Positions 22,191 to 64,000 of a stretch of DNA of 64,000 bases are shown in pieces (within the stretch, counting starts at the first letter, position 1; each line of letters opens with the position of its first letter). The stretch is taken from contig OX422196.1 in NCBI GenBank assembly GCA_949130485.1, positions 5,128,889-5,192,888 on the forward strand, given 5' to 3'. The position numbers were made by a program, and so were the translations under genes. This DNA is from Agelas oroides. Its lineage: Eukaryota; Porifera; Demospongiae; Agelasida; Agelasidae. The notes under the pieces are model-generated. The model saw nothing but the letters and a program-made list of their open reading frames with translations. It was not told where the DNA came from and ran no database searches.

Positions 22191-22992
22191 TAGCCTTGTT
22201 CCCAGGCTCTCGTGTGAGGGCGGAGAAAAAAGAGCTGTCACGGAAAAATTGTTCCGTTAAAAAAAAATGTTCCGGGCGGATCAAAATTGCTGGAATACCG
22301 ATCCCCCCGGAACAATTTTTCCTGAAAAGGGTGATCCGCACATGGAAAATTGATCCGGAAATAAATATGTACCGCGAAACGCATAACCTACTGACCTAGT
22401 GGATCAGTAGCTGTGAAACCCGCCATAAAATGAACGAAATGGCACCTAGGGTGTTGTGTCTTGTCGTTTTCGAGCCAGCAGGATGGACCACGAAAGTGCA
22501 GAAGAGAGGGATGTGGACTTAGTCGAACAAGCCTACCGATACCTTACGGATAAGACATATAAATCTGACTGTAGCCTCTTTGCGGTTGCTTTCGCCCAAG
22601 TTCTATGTGCTGGGCTAGATCCCCACCTGGCCACATTCGACCAGAAGAGCATGCGGGAGCATCTATATTCCGTCCGTTCCAGCTAAATACTACGGCACGT
22701 GACTGACGCAATCTTTCCCTTTGAAGTTGACCGATCGTCTTGAACGAAGCAATGTAAACAGTTACTGTCAAAGCGATATTGTTTCTGACTTCAAAACCAC
22801 CCGAAGGTGTCTCACAAGCAGTATAATTCTGCAGTGTGGCCTTTCAGCGGGTAAACAAATTTCCGTTGATTTTAGTGTAGTGGAGTAGTATGCAGGTTAC
22901 CAAGGGAACATGGCGCATGCGCGAACTGTGTGTACTGTGTGTACCAGGCTCTCTTTCCTCCTCCCCTGCACAAGAATCTGGGAACTAGGCTA
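22191..22992. mobile_element. MULE-like element carrying a Ulp1 protease tail
   Basis: The left end TAGCCTTGTTCCCAGGCTCT and right end ATCTGGGAACTAGGCTA are inverted copies of the terminus shared with 53399-54562 and 53809-54401. Nine-base direct repeats flank the element (TGGATGCTA at 22182-22190, CGGATGCTA at 22993-23001; 8 of 9 match). A 9-bp duplication and Ulp1-like cargo are both known from Mutator-like elements. No transposase is present. Confidence 0.7.
22483..22686 (+). pseudogene. C-terminal fragment of Ulp1-like (C48) cysteine protease
   Basis: The open frame from ATG at 22483 to TAA encodes 67 residues. The core SDCSLFAVAFAQVLCAGLDP, then FDQKSMREHL, matches the catalytic-Cys block of Ulp1/SENP-like proteases ('DCGLFA'), with Ser in place of the usual Gly after the Cys. 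Catalytic His and Asp blocks are not present, so it cannot be an active protease. It lies wholly inside the MULE-like element. Compare the longer relative at 50225-50880. Confidence 0.6.
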
Positions 22993-23001
22993 CGGATGCT
23001 A

Positions 23002-24370
23002 CAGAGCAACAGCAATGATTTACACGTATCCCTGAAAAGACGAAGAACTTGGCTAGATGGGGAATTTGTGCTTGGAACAACTGGACTGAGGCACGTGCTG
23101 GTGCAAGCAGTGAAATGACTGGTCACTTGGCAGGTCACTACGCCACTTCTCAAAACACCATTAGATGATTTTGCCAACTGGCTGGGAAAGTTTATTTTTG
23201 AAGCCCGAAAACATGATGGCAGTGAATATCCACTAAATGAAGAAGCTATCTCACCGGCAAGTGGACAGATGGGATGTTGTAATAGCGCTTTTGATCACCG
23301 TTTAATTGTATAGTGTTCAGATTGAGGAGCTACAATGAGCACCATAGGCTTTAGTGCAAGCAGTTTGGAAAAAAAAAGATCGACAAACATGAACTAGGAT
23401 ACACTGACTTTGGATCCAAGACCAACAGGTGTAGAACACATGAAAGTTGACAACAAGACAGTAAGGTAGTATGAAAATCCTCAGGATTATGAGTATTGCA
23501 TTGTCAACATATTAATTACCTAGTAGGGAAGGAAGTTTCTATTGCCGTCCATTGCCCAATGATGCTGCTGGTACATGATTATTAAGTTCTCAAAGCAACC
23601 TGTTGGACATAATACACTTGCAAGTTGATACCAAACACGTGCAAGACAGCTGGCATTATAGGACATTCTGGTAAAGTGACCTATTGCCAAGGTTTCAGTG
23701 ATCAACTCATTAAGGAGTGAACTGGACATCGTAGTCTAGAGGCTCTTCATCAGTGTACGTAAATGAACTGCTCAGACCAACAATGTGAGCTGTCATCGGC
23801 CTTGGGTCATGTGTCAACTTAGAAATTGGGGCAATAACAAGATAGCTACTGTTTAACTTTCACAATTTGTGATAGTGCTGTGCCACATACTAAAGCATGT
23901 AGTGTGTGCAGTCCACTTTTTGCGGTTCTTATAGAGTAACTTGTAAAATACGCGAAAATTTACCCTTTGTGCAACATAGATGATACGTCTGACATCACAA
24001 TAAAATCTCCCAGATCTTTTTAACAATCAAAATCTGGACAGTGGGAAAACGTAGGAATGTAACACTCCCAACTCACCACTAAATGTTATCACTCCCAAGC
24101 ACAAGGTAAACACTGAACACTCTACGTGCCTAGACTACCTGAATTTATGTCTCAGGAAAATAGAAATAGTAGGAGGATTTTCTCACTGTAAATCAAGTAA
24201 ACATGTGAATTTGTGTCGGCTCTTAACTCTTCACCCTCTGAATGGTGTCATGAAATTAACGTTCCCGTATGATCAGTACCTACATGTACCTCCCGGAATT
24301 AAGGTAGCGGTTTGTTATTATTACAGCATTGTAGTTGAAACGTTTGCATCTGATGACTAGTGAGATGATT
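23002..24370. other. No gene recognised
   Basis: AT-rich intergenic or intronic sequence. 23130-23270 has a short open piece (TPLDDFANWLGKFIFEARKH after an acceptor-like stretch) that resembles the helical core of the retroelement Gag-like proteins, too short to call. The rest shows no structure I can support. Confidence 0.3.
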
Positions 24371-24378
24371 CATCATCA

Positions 24379-24965
24379 TGGGGCGAGCCTGAGCAAGCAG
24401 CAAACTGCTAATTTGCTACTTTGTCATGGCAAACAGCAGGATTTGTCACTGTTGACTGTTTAAGCCAAATTGGATAACGCATAAGTAGCTAAGTCCTCAC
24501 CAGAGATAAATTATAAGTATCACATATGCCAGTCATTTCTCCAGCCAGGGCAGCTAACGTGGCTACACATGCATGGACTAAGCTTTACACCGAAATCGTG
24601 AGCTAAATTTCTGGTGTTTACGAGTGCCGTTTATGCATAGCTCTACCTGAAGCGACCCAGTCAACCACTGTCCATATTATATTTGTACTGCCTGTGAGCG
24701 GCCTGCCGTCGTCGGTACAAGCACAAATCAGAATTAAGTTGCCACGTGTGCTTCAACTTCAGTCGTCTTCGCTCCGGGTTGCCGACGCTGCACTCTGACA
24801 GTCAGGCCTCCACTGGCCTTCACATGCTTCACGATGTCGATCTTCGTGAAATATTTGAATGTGCTCATTTAAAATTTACGGTAAGTGGTCGGTCCATAGA
24901 TAGATAGACACACGCTTGCGCAATGCAGTCATGCTATAGTGTGGGGCTTGCTCAGGCTCGCCCCA
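24379..24965. mobile_element. Full-length MITE of the TGGGGCGAG family
   Basis: It has perfect 20-bp inverted termini (TGGGGCGAGCCTGAGCAAGC at the left, its reverse complement at the right) and a length of 587 bp. It has no coding content. It is the reference copy for the partial members at 14630, 17260, 2996 and 51569. Confidence 0.8.
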
Positions 24966-25205
24966 ATAATTTGATGTGAAAATTTTGTGGTTGGAATTGA
25001 AGAAAAAACTACACTACACGTTTGTTATAGACTGCCTACATGTATGCATGTAACAGTATCCAGTGTTTTACTTCTTTAGCAGTCTATGCAGGTTGACACC
25101 AGAGCAGTTGTGGTACATCGGTAAGCTAATGTTGTACATACGTAAGTGCCAATACTGAGAGCAGCCAAAGCTTAGAAACATATTTTGCTCTTTGCTACTT
25201 TAGAG

Positions 25206-25814
25206 AGAATACAGTATTGTAGTTCAATGTAACTGACATGGTAGAAATAAAACCATGCTAACTGTGCATGTGTACTCTGGATACTTACTGTTGTATACTA
25301 TATAATTATCACCATAGTACGAAGCTATACCGGAAAATATCACGAGTTTGTTGCTGTCTGTATTGTTACGAGTGCGCAGCACGAGTAACAATGCCAACGG
25401 CAACAAACGAGTGATATTTTCTCCGGTATAGCTTGGTACTATGGTGATAATGATTTTATCATACGAACCTTCGATTTCATTGCACGTTCAGACACAGCGC
25501 ACATGACTTGTAGTACCTGATACGAATTCTCGCGTGACTTGTAGTACCTGATACGAATTCTCGCGTGACTTGTAGTACCTGATACGGATTCTCACGTGAC
25601 TTGTAGTACTGATACGGATTGTCGCGTGACTTGTAGTAAAAAATACGGCTTTTTATAAACTGCGCGCAGCTGCAAGGCTTCCCCATTGACTCCCATACAT
25701 TAGCGTGAGTTAGACGTATGATAAAATACAGTATTGCTTTCATCTAGTTCAATGAAACTGACGTGGTAGAAATAAAACCATGCTAACTGTGTGTACATAC
25801 ATCCGGACACTTAC

Positions 25815-25820
<6 letters not shown>
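25206..25820. repeat. Local duplication of a ribokinase intron edge with inserted hairpin and minisatellite
   Basis: 25206-25295 repeats 25739-25820 (shared blocks TGGTAGAAATAAAACCATGC and ACTTACTGTTGTAT). The right copy ends at the splice donor of ribokinase exon 7 (minus strand), so the left copy is a duplicated decoy of that donor and its intron. Between the copies lie a hairpin element at 25297-25460 (arms CACCATAGTACGAAGCTATA and its inverse) and a 31-bp minisatellite at 25505-25648 (unit GACTTGTAGTACCTGATACG..., about 5 copies, internal CACGTGA/CGCGTGA steps). Confidence 0.75.
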
Positions 25821-57429
<31,609 letters not shown>

Positions 57430-57523
57430 GACACGTGGAGGATGCCGCACGTGTTGGTAGTTGTCCGCGGCCACTACCTCAAAAGAAAATTTCAGCTACA
57501 TAGGAACCCCAGTCGCACATGCA

Positions 57524-57590
57524 AGGTCAGACTCAGGGTCAGACTCGAACTCAGGGTCAGACTCGAACTCTGGGTCAGACAAGTCCCGTG
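57524..57590. repeat. 18-bp minisatellite upstream of ribokinase
   Basis: About 3.5 copies of GGTCAGACTCGAACTCAG, located 95-160 bp upstream of the start codon and so in the promoter or 5' leader. Confidence 0.75.
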
Positions 57591-58479
57591 ACCAGCCGGA
57601 AGTTAGTCTCGTTCCCAGACCAAATTTTTCGCGCGCGGCCCAGTAGTGCACTCCGACGTCGCGTCCGTAGCGGAAAGGTTCCTGTTAATGTTAGGTACAG
57701 GCCGAATGCCACATCCGGTGGGTGGAGCTATGGGCGTGACCTAGTGTCACTGCCGCGCCGCGCGTGAAACCCGCTTTGACATCATCTCATTAAATATTCA
57801 TAAGACAACTTCGCGCTGGCATTCACCTGGCTGTTGTACTTTGACCTCGACTGCTGACTTGCTGTTTGGCAGGGCACCCAGCCAACTGTTCTACAGCTCT
57901 TCCTAAGGTATTCAGTAGAGATTTACAAGTGTGCCAATGCATCAGAACTCATAAGTTGATGTAAAACCTGGCAGGATTCCATGTGGGTTGCATAAATTAT
58001 GGCCTACTCTGGTTACATGTACGTGAAGTTCTTTAGACTCTCCATCCTGGTGCGACAGGCCTGTGTTGGAGTGGCATGTGTATTCTAAAAGTTGGTTGAA
58101 GACAGTGATATTGTTTGAAGACAATGATAATGTTTGCATCTCCACAACCAGGTTACTGAGATTTCACTCACTTGATACTTCCAAAAAATGCCTGCCATCG
58201 TCAATTTTACCCAACTTTGTGAGACATATGCTATTGGTTAGCTGGGCCACCTTGCCAAGTTTGTTGATGTCAAAATGCACTGCAGCACTCAAACCTGCCA
58301 GACAAAATTCACTATGAAAAAGACTGGGTTCTAACCACCTGTGTTGATGAAAACACTCAGCCACTGCCTGGAAACAACTTAGTGTCCTGACTGATGAATG
58401 TAGGTTCCAAACAAACTACACTGTCAAAGTGTACCTGATGATACACCAAAGGGTTGAGCACTTGTACTATGGTAAATGT

Positions 58480-58858
58480 TAGTCTGGCGAAGCCGGACCC
58501 TAGCATAGCGCGCGAGGGTCTGGTCGCAAGCCTATATTGCGATTTGTACCCACTGCAGGAATATTGCAGTCCAATCAGATTGCAGAATGCACAATTACAA
58601 CGTACTGACATCCGGTGAAAACAGTAGACTTCATTATTCGCGCAAGGACGTCAAAAGTTGCGTAGTAGCAAACGTTCAGAAAGTGTTTGAGAAGCAGTCA
58701 GAACTTGGCAGAGGTAGGAACTGGGCTACAACAACACGAAGCCTGAATTCAAAAACTTATGTAATCACGTGATAATTGCATTCCTACCTTACAAAACGCA
58801 ATATTGGCTTGCGACCAGACCCGAGCACGAAGCACAAGGGTCTGGTTTCGCCAGACTA
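58480..58858. mobile_element. 379-bp TIR element with perfect 9-bp target duplication
   Basis: Ends TAGTCTGGCGAAGCCGGACC and GGTCTGGTTTCGCCAGACTA are inverted. Further in, GGGTCTGGTCGCAAGCC pairs with GGCTTGCGACCAGACCC. GGTAAATGT flanks both sides exactly (58471-58479 and 58859-58867). It is nested in the 57604-62289 element and has no coding content. Confidence 0.9.
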
Positions 58859-58867
58859 GGTAAATGT

Positions 58868-60185
58868 CTCCCCATCCAGCCAGGATAGTTACTTGTATGC
58901 CTAGAAAATGTATCAATAAAGGGCCACTAGAAGAAAGTTGAGGAGTGTCAGGCTGTTGGGTAAAACACGTGGGGAAACTGACTTTTAGACCTACATTTTA
59001 GCAGTCAGGAAATGCTCTTGTATAACTTAATAGTAAGCTACCCTGCAAGATAGGTACTTCAAACCTGAAAGTTCCCATCTGCACGATCACAACTATATAC
59101 AGCTAATCTACCCGAATTTAGTCCAGGAACAAGAACATGAGCATAAATAGCACCAAGTTAGGGAAGTCGGCTGGAAAAAAATCCAGCCATGGTCTGACCA
59201 GCCGTAACAGTTCCAGTGCCCACATTATAATATAGCACTGCATAACAAAGGATAACTTTAAGTACGCTATAGCCTTGTTCTCAGATTTACAGATGCACTC
59301 TCGCTACTCATGGTCATTATTAATAGCATTTGAAGGGAAGTTGGATCAAAGTGCATTCAGGAACCTGTACTATACCATGGAGTAATTCATTTTTATGCAG
59401 AAATGGTATTTCCTTGTGAAATTTTGCCATCATGTAGTTCACTTACTACTTCCAACTTGTCAGAAATTATGAAAAACGTGCATGTATTCCAGATCAAGGC
59501 AGCAAATAGTCTTATGTCAAGCCATCCAGGCCTCCCAACGAATAATGTCTGGTGGATTGATTCAAATTCCTCTAGTCAAGAAGGCATATCTAGCAAAACA
59601 AGAATGGAGCACTGATGCATATACATTATACACTCTTTGATCTGTTGGTCACATGATATTCTAGTTGGCCTAATGACAATAATATTGAATCAAACTACCA
59701 GAGGTCAGACATTGTGGAGAAACGTACATCTGGAGACTGACATCACTACTTGTAGTCACATTGCTGAAATTGACAATTCTACTTTCAGTGACGCATGTAA
59801 ATCATACCATTTCTCTGCAATATGTCTAAGAAAGTCACAGTCACATGGTTAAGATGCAAACATTGCATGGCCATAGCAAGCAGTCAGGCAGGTCAGGTTT
59901 GATCACTTTTCTGCAGACCAAACATGCACATAAGCACTTTGAATTATAATACACGTAGAGTTGTAGATATAAAAACTAGTAAGCCAGGCCATCACCAAAA
60001 AGTTAGCCATCACTGGACGGACATCATTCCTATACTGACAAAAGTCAACGTTTTTATCAAGATTTCGCACTATTTACAGCCATTTCAGTTCACTCCATAG
60101 GTAAAATTCCTTCACTGTGATAGAGACAAAGATCCAACATGTTGCCGATAATGCTGGCCAGCACATTTTCAGTGTCACCAACCAA
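58868..60185. other. Central loop of the palindromic element, no gene found
   Basis: AT-rich. An orphan MULE-like end (TATAGCCTTGTTCTCAG) sits at 59267. Short open stretches at 59403 and 59637 have no family match. Confidence 0.4.
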
Positions 60186-60605
60186 ACCTTTCACGATGAA
60201 ACACAGGCCTGTCGCCCCAGGATGGAGAGTCTAAAGCACTTCAGTAGCTATGTGTACATGCACCAGAGTAGGCCATACATTATTTATGCAACCGACATGA
60301 ACTCCTGCCAGGTTTTACATCAACATAATGAGTTCTGAATGCATTGGCACACTGGTAAATCACTACTGAATACCTTAGGAAGAGCTGTAGAACAGTTGGC
60401 TGGGTGCCTTGCCAAGAAAGCAGAAGTCAGCAGTCGAGGTCGAAGTACAACAGTCATGCCAATACCAGCGCGAAGTTGTCTTATGAATATTTAATGAGAT
60501 GATGTCAAAGCGGGTCTATGATCCATCCCCTTTTCGCGGCAGTGCACAAGGTCACGCCCATATCCCACCCACCGGATGCGGCATTCGGCCTGTACCTAAC
60601 AGGAA

Positions 60606-60855
60606 CCTAGCGGAAACGCAGTTGTTCCGCATTTTGTCCGCACTATGTCCGCACTACTCCCGTAGTCTTTCCGCACCGTTTCCGCAGCATCTCCGCAATC
60701 TTTCCGCAATCTTTCCGCATTGTTCCCGCGGTATTTCTGCATTGTTACTACTCCGTAGTCTTTCCGCACCGTTTCCGCAGCATCTCCGCAGTCTTTCCGC
60801 ATTGTTCCCGCGGTGTCTCCGTACTGTTGCCGCAGTACTTCCGCAGTCTTCTTTT
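60606..60855. repeat. GC-rich minisatellite, TTTCCGCA core
   Basis: Irregular units built from CTTTCCGCA, GTTTCCGCAGCATCTCCGCA and TTGTTCCCGCGGT. A 62-bp block is duplicated. The array at 62045-62226 is its inverted counterpart. Confidence 0.85.
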
Positions 60856-60859
60856 AGTC

Positions 60860-61968
60860 AGGAACTGCAGTATAGCTACACAGCAGAGCGTTTCTCTTGT
60901 TTAGGCAGGTTCATTTGAATGAGAAGACTGTGGCCGAGACTCTGAGCGACCAAAGAGTGATGTATATATTCAGCTATGGTGTTGCTAGTTATAGTTAATA
61001 CCTTGTGTCATATAAACCTATGTATACTTTCACTAATAAATTCTGTACTGTTTGCTTGGTATTTATGTATACTCACTGGTTATTTCTTTCAAGCAGGTGA
61101 TGGAAATTATATGCAGTCAACATGATGACTGCATGCATGACTATCAACTTTTATTCTTCGTTATTTCATACCATGCATAATCACGTGTATCAACTTTACA
61201 TCCATCATACACACTATACTGTCCAGTTTGTTATACATCATTTAGTTGCCCCGAATGCTTCATATAAAAGCTTTTCATGATCAGTTTATTTACCAGTATC
61301 ATGCACGAACACAATTTTAAGACATGCATGTTTCGTGTGAATTTATAAGGACATGGACTTCAATGGATGCATGTTCATTGAAATGGGGATGAATCAAAGG
61401 TGGAGTTGCTTTCTTCACTGTTTGTACCCACACAGCATGTTCAGCAGCTCCTGCATATATAGCATGGAAGACATGCAGTCATAAGATGCATGCATAAAAT
61501 TGGATGTCATCATGCCAGCACTTTTGGTTCAGCTAAATGGAAATGTATCGACACACCCAGGCTATTATAGTACAAAAACAACTGCTCTGCTTCTGTAGTG
61601 TGTGCATGGATGTGAATGCCAGACAATATCATTAATGCCTTTTCAACACTGTACGCAGAAAATGATAGCCTCATATATATCTATTTGAAGTTAACTAGGT
61701 GTACCATATTATGCCTTGATGGGCCATATACGGTAGGTATCATCCTCATGACTGTTGCATGCAGTTGGCACATAAGACCATACACACAACTTAATTATAC
61801 CTTTTCTAATGCTATGAACTCTGTAAACACTCCAATGAATATCCTCAGCTGATACGACCGTCACGCCCATGAATATAGTCTGTCAACAACCGTATATTAG
61901 CATGCGATCTCAAGTTGCAGCACCACATAAGCTATAGTATTATGCTCGTCAGATATATAATCACGTGA
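60860..61968. other. AT-rich stretch without recognised features
   Basis: No exon, repeat array or TIR pair could be supported here. Confidence 0.5.
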
Positions 61969-62014
61969 CACCATAGACAATAGAGCGGGAAACCCCGCTC
62001 TGTTATCTATGGTG
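61966..62014. repeat. Short perfect-loop hairpin
   Basis: ACCATAGACAATAGAGCGGG pairs with CCCGCTCTGTTATCTATGGT around a loop of about 4 bases, with one mismatch. Confidence 0.8.
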
Positions 62015-62044
62015 ACACTGGCAAGCACTTGCAGAAATTCAAAA

Positions 62045-62226
62045 AGACCCTAGAACTGCGGCGGAAACAATGCGGAAAGGCTGCGGGAACGGTACGGAAA
62101 GACTGCGGAAAGACCGCGGGAACAGTGCGAGGACTAAGCTTCAAGGCGGTAACACTGCGGAGATGCTGCGGAAATAGTGCGGAAAGACTGCGGAAACATT
62201 GCGGACATAATGCGGAACACGGGCGG
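62045..62226. repeat. GC-rich minisatellite, TGCGGAAAG core
   Basis: The inverted counterpart of 60606-60855; units AAAGACTGCGGAAAG, GATGCTGCGGAAATAGTG and CATTGCGGACATAATGCGGA. It lies directly inside the right terminus of the palindromic element. Confidence 0.85.
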
Positions 62227-62516
62227 TCCCGCTGCGGACGCGACGTCGCAGGGCGCGCGCGAAAAATTTGGTGTCTGGGGACGAGACTATCTAAAAGTAG
62301 GAACGAGGAAATGAGAAATGGGAAATGAGGAAATGAGGAAATGGGAAGAAATGTATTTCACTTCAGCAAACTGCTGATGTTTTGTTACTGCAGTCATGAT
62401 CATCAAAAGTGATAAGTCAATGTCCATCCATTGGCACTCATTGAGAGATCATCTTTGTCTTACAGTTGGCATCAAAGGGGTATGCAAGGGCATTCATGGC
62501 ATTCATGGCATTCATG

Positions 62517-62715
62517 CAGCGGCGGAGACAGCTACCAAGAAGTGGGGGGGCTCATGTTCTAAATGTTAAGCTGTGGGGGTGTGCCCTAATCCTGGAAACA
62601 AGATGATATTGTATTTCTCTGTACAACTAGTAGAAAAATTGGGGGGGCTGAGCCCCCCAATCTGAAAAGTGGGAGGGCCTAAGCCCCCCCTGCCCCCCCT
62701 ATATCTCCACCCCTG
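62517..62715. mobile_element. Small hAT-like MITE
   Basis: Begins CAGCGGCGGAG and ends CTCCACCCCTG, the CAG.G...CTG pattern of hAT termini, with inner G-runs (GGGGGGGCTGAGCCCCCC) forming a hairpin. The left flank is a 10-bp triplicate (GGCATTCAT), so the target duplication cannot be read. Confidence 0.5.
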
Positions 62716-64000
62716 TCATGGCATCATGGTCTGCAAGCTAGATGTATACGTACTCTTCTTTTGGCCGCTTGGTATCTTTCTTGAAGTTTGTTGAATCTGT
62801 GAATTGTTCGTACTTTGTCAGTCCAACTTCTACAACGAGTCATTTTTGAGGTTTCTTCAGTTTCTTGCATTGTTATGGATATATGTATACACACAGCACT
62901 ATTATTTACAACAGTATGTATTATCCAAAATTGATATACAAGTTCACAAAATGCATGTTTGCAGTCATTCTTCAGTGGATACACACACTGGCTCTGTGGA
63001 GAATTGTGTGTGAATTATAGTTGCATACATTGGGTGGAGGAGGGAATGTACAACAGCTTTATACCTGTGTGAGACAATCCTATATACCGACAAAGTAGAT
63101 ATATCAGGGCCGGAGCCAGCTATTTTAGACTGGTACGGCCATTGCGTGAGCTTAAAACTAAACCTATGAATATTCCACGTTACATTTGTCAAGTCAACCC
63201 AATCCAGTGCTACCACAGAACAAACATGACACCACTAATCATATTCTTGAGGACCAATGAACGGAATGTTGCCTAGGGGTGCCACACAGAGCTATTAATA
63301 TGTATGAGGGGAGGGATTGCCGGACTTCCAGCCTGAATTACATGCCTTTAATGAGATTCATTGATCTCAATTTGGACATTAATGACAGTCACAAGTATCC
63401 AAGGAGGGTTAATTGGATTCATAGCCCGGTTCTATTCGGGTTTGAGTCCATGAAAGGCTTAGGGCATACTCATAAATATTCAACATCATTTACCCATTCC
63501 TTTCAACCCAAGCCAAGCTGCCAATGCTTCAACAGAAGGTCAATAATGAGGTTCATGAGAGTCAACATACTCTAACCCTCCCATTGGACAGCTGACTGAA
63601 CCCAGGGTTGTTCATGGGTAATGCTGAGGTCTAGTTAAAGCCAACTCATTAATATTCATAAGGTAGACAGAAACCCTTTAGAGCTGGCAGCTTTAATTAG
63701 ATTCATAGGCTCAATTAGGGTGTACATGTTGTGCAAAGTAGCTCAAGTATTACTTAGACTAGAGGAGGTAGGCCCAGACAAGACCATTTTGGTGAGAAAA
63801 GCAAGATGCAATAGCGAAGAACTGCATGGAGTGTGTGCATATAACAAGGCCGGCGGCAATGGTACGGCCGGTACGGCCACGGCCGTACCGGTTTTTGAGG
63901 GAGAAAAATGGTGTCGTTTGGATTCTAACTCAGCGTGCGTTATAGAATGGCCTCTCCGAGCGGTTCGCCGTAGCTTGGGGCGTCTAAGAGGTCTTCTTCG
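62716..64000. other. No gene; edge of another repeat at the right end
   Basis: 63080-63150 and 63845-63895 both carry GGTACGGCC-type sequence (the second as GGTACGGCCGGTACGGCCAC), probably ends of one GC-rich repeat family that continues past the window. ATTAATATTCATA-type motifs recur near 63295, 63470 and 63650. Confidence 0.35.

Larger units (their letters stand above)
57604..62289. mobile_element. 4.7-kb palindromic element with long inverted arms
   Basis: The outer ends are inverted (left TAGTCTCGTTCCCAGACCAA, then ATTTTTCGCGCGCG; right GCGCGCGAAAAATTTGGTGT, then CTGGGGACGAGACTA). Inner arms of about 415 bp (57670-58085 and 60190-60605) also pair: shared blocks AGGTACAGGCCGAATGC.. , TCATTAAATATTCATAAGAC, TTGGCAGGGCACCCAGCCAA-like and GAGAGTCTAAAG. 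GC-rich TGCGGAA minisatellites lie only in the right half (60606-60855 and, inverted, 62045-62226). No transposase was recognised, and no matching 9-bp flank was found. The termini match the MULE-like family (TAGTCTCGTTCCCAG). It begins 175 bp upstream of the ribokinase start codon. Confidence 0.7.

Noticed and set aside
1-25800. Missing ribokinase 3' exons (GAGD motif)
   Set aside because: I looked for a minus-strand GAGDSF-type exon downstream of 25815 and found nothing convincing; it may lie outside the window or be too diverged to spot by eye.
57604-62289. Polinton or other large virus-like element
   Set aside because: The size and TIRs invited the idea, but no polymerase, integrase or capsid-like frame is present and the symmetry is that of a foldback repeat.

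Overview
This is animal (metazoan) nuclear DNA with intron-split genes, microsatellites and very many repeats. The mix of multi-copy families (DUF7869-like and DUF6589-like proteins, BEN-domain genes, HIRAN-like domains, ZMYM/QRICH-type tyrosine recombinases, Ulp1 proteases joined to PHD fingers) looks to me like a sponge or another early-branching marine invertebrate. That is an inference from recalled protein families; no rRNA or tRNA gene is present to anchor it.

One host gene can be read with high confidence. It is a ribokinase (RBKS) on the minus strand, with seven exons between 57429 and 25815 that give 255 residues in a continuous phase. The exons holding the catalytic GAGD motif lie further downstream and were not found. 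Its introns are up to 21.6 kb long and contain most of the other elements in the right two thirds of the window.

Layout. 1-5 kb: 36-bp minisatellite, a BEN-like exon, a Gag fossil, an unknown domain and a dead DDE transposase. 6-9.7 kb: a dead DUF6589-like gene, a TIR element (8538-9302) that carries a HIRAN-like domain, and a DUF7869-like remnant. 9.8-15.7 kb: MITEs, Tudor/SH3-like exons, DUF7869-like remnants in both orientations, a Gag fossil, a BEN exon and a second copy of the unknown domain. 16-25 kb: MITEs, another DUF7869-like remnant, an unidentified gene and a MULE-like element with a Ulp1 protease tail. 25.8-57.4 kb: the ribokinase gene. Inside it are an apparently whole DUF7869-encoding DNA transposon (32349-35655), a nuclease-like remnant, a BEN gene candidate, a Tc1 remnant next to a 64-bp satellite, two tyrosine-recombinase remnants, a 1.5-kb foldback satellite, a Ulp1-PHD remnant and a segmental duplication cut by a MULE-like insertion. 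57.6-62.3 kb: a 4.7-kb palindromic element just upstream of the ribokinase start codon. 62.3-64 kb: small repeats.

The best candidate for a previously undescribed system is 32349-35655. It is a 3.3-kb element with ~35-bp terminal inverted repeats, ATTT direct repeats on both sides and one intact three-exon gene for a 628-residue DUF7869-type protein. Its conserved Asp/Glu pattern suggests a DDE-like transposase. At least three relatives in the window are decayed, so the family appears to be mobile.
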